A stretch of DNA of 64,000 nucleotides from positions 62,001 through 126,000 of the forward strand of contig CAZDCD010000004.1 in the NCBI GenBank assembly GCA_964503885.1, in the 5' to 3' direction. This document shows positions 63,335-64,000 of the stretch, piece by piece (the first letter of the stretch is position 1; every line of letters starts with the position of its first letter). The position numbers were made by a program, and so were the translations under genes. This DNA comes from CAZDCD01 sp964503885 (GTDB lineage Bacteria > Bacteroidota > Bacteroidia > Bacteroidales > UBA10428). The notes beneath the pieces were generated by a model, which was not told the origin of the DNA, did no database searches, and saw only the letters and a list, made by a program, of their open reading frames with translations.

Positions 63335-63955
63335 TTATCTGATCATCAGTCTGCTGATAGCGCTATATCCGTTGCCTTTCAGTTCAAGAAGGTAGATTCC
63401 CTGCTGCATACCACTCACAGGAATATTCAGTACCTTACTTGATTCCGGAAGCAGTGTCTGGCTGTAAACCTCTTTTCCGACCACATCATATAGTTTCAAT
63501 GTAAGCTCCGAAGGAACCTTTTCATCGAATGCGATGTGGAAATAATCACCGGTAACAGGATTCGGATATACGGTATACAAATGACTGCCGGTTGTTTCTG
63601 AATTTATGTCGCTCAGTGCATTTACCTCGATCGTTCCTTTCATACCCAGGCTGACATGATTTGTACATACATAATAGTAGGTACCTTGTTCTTCAAGTAC
63701 AATGGCACCTATTCCTCCCGGGAAGCTGAAGCCACCTTCGAGGGGTGTCGTCCCGTTTGCATCCCATGTTGCCTGACTGACTTGAAGTACAGGGTGGGAT
63801 GAACCGGAATTGAAATGTATGGTATCCCCGGCATTTATAACAAGATCAGCCGGATCGAACTGGAAACCGGAAGCATTGATCGTATAGGATTCTTGTGCAT
63901 AACCATACGATGTTATCAGCCCCAACAGAAAAATAAAGGGTAAATATTTTTTCAT
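63335..63955 (-). CDS. T9SS-sorted plastocyanin-like blue copper protein
   Basis: 206 aa. Signal peptide (1-20, GYAQ). The cupredoxin domain (22-112) has type-1 copper ligands H54 (GSSHPVLQV), C97, H100 and M105 (YYVCTNHVSLGMKG), the plastocyanin/azurin-like order H...C-x2-H-x4-M. The T9SS domain (about 125-206; VYPNPVTGDYFHIAF to ISRLMIR) follows. An exported surface electron carrier or copper protein is expected. It is the last gene of the window on the minus strand. Confidence 0.85.
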   Translation of the reverse strand: MKKYLPFIFLLGLITSYGYAQESYTINASGFQFDPADLVINAGDTIHFNSGSSHPVLQVSQATWDANGTTPLEGGFSFPGGIGAIVLEEQGTYYYVCTNHVSLGMKGTIEVNALSDINSETTGSHLYTVYPNPVTGDYFHIAFDEKVPSELTLKLYDVVGKEVYSQTLLPESSKVLNIPVSGMQQGIYLLELKGNGYSAISRLMIR

Positions 63956-64000
63956 AATTTAATGTTTTTATTTGTGCTAATAAACTACAATTAGTTCCTT

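Overview
The window looks like a chromosomal scaffold from an uncultured, probably anaerobic or microaerophilic member of the Bacteroidota (Bacteroidales/Marinilabiliales-like). The evidence is indirect. At least nine secreted proteins end in a type IX secretion (T9SS) C-terminal sorting domain. Several upstream regions carry the Bacteroidota -7 box TAnnTTTG, and Shine-Dalgarno sequences are scarce. BACON domains, Reg_prop propellers, DUF2027-Smr and DUF4412 proteins are also typical of the phylum. A run of exactly 100 N (15958-16057) shows that this is a scaffolded assembly, probably from a metagenome.

Layout. 1-8.3 kb is mostly housekeeping: a metallophosphoesterase cut by the window edge, SlyD, a small Hpt/receiver pair, an M48 lipoprotein, a TPR protein, threonine aldolase, QueA and a DUF2027-Smr protein. 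The RNase P RNA gene follows directly (8308-8705). 8.7-15.6 kb holds a divergent pectinesterase, a Ste24-like protease, tRNA-Thr(CGT), tRNA-Gly(CCC), a T9SS esterase, a GH43 enzyme and a gene apparently broken by a 1-nt frameshift. 15.8-17.3 kb holds a small CRISPR-like array collapsed around the assembly gap. Its leader side abuts a co-oriented HTH-WYL regulator with an unusual Cys cluster at its C-terminus. tRNA-Lys(CTT) follows, flanked by two perfect inverted repeats.

17.3-23.9 kb is the most metabolically distinctive part. A Crp/Fnr regulator faces, across a perfect TGTGA-N6-TCACA palindrome, an operon dsrE-like, tusA, mvhD-like, hdrA/qmoA-like, hdrA/qmoB-like, wHTH and qmoC-like. It resembles a Qmo/Hdr-type menaquinone-linked redox complex joined to sulfur-carrier proteins, with QmoB split so that its MvhD part is a separate gene.

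24-37 kb holds a CbpA-type DnaJ, a run of envelope and secreted proteins on the minus strand, and a LytS/LytTR two-component pair. 37-54.4 kb holds a remnant gene, two T9SS proteins with three internal repeats each, three tandem T9SS proteins that each carry 14 Reg_prop repeats plus BACON domains, and then (reading upstream) a TPR-CHAT protease-like protein, a zinc-finger anti-sigma factor, an ECF sigma factor and a MORN protein. Sigma, anti-sigma and CHAT overlap or nearly abut and look like one operon.

54.5-64 kb holds a small membrane protein, an FG-GAP lipoprotein, PrsW, an outer-membrane protein, a Rel synthetase with a destroyed HD hydrolase site, a hybrid histidine kinase, MetA (acetyl-CoA type by Glu111) and a T9SS-sorted blue-copper-like protein.

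The strongest candidates for something undescribed are the ECF sigma/anti-sigma/TPR-CHAT operon beside the triplicated propeller proteins, and the DsrE-TusA-split-Qmo operon. All functional assignments come from reading motifs by eye; no database search was possible.
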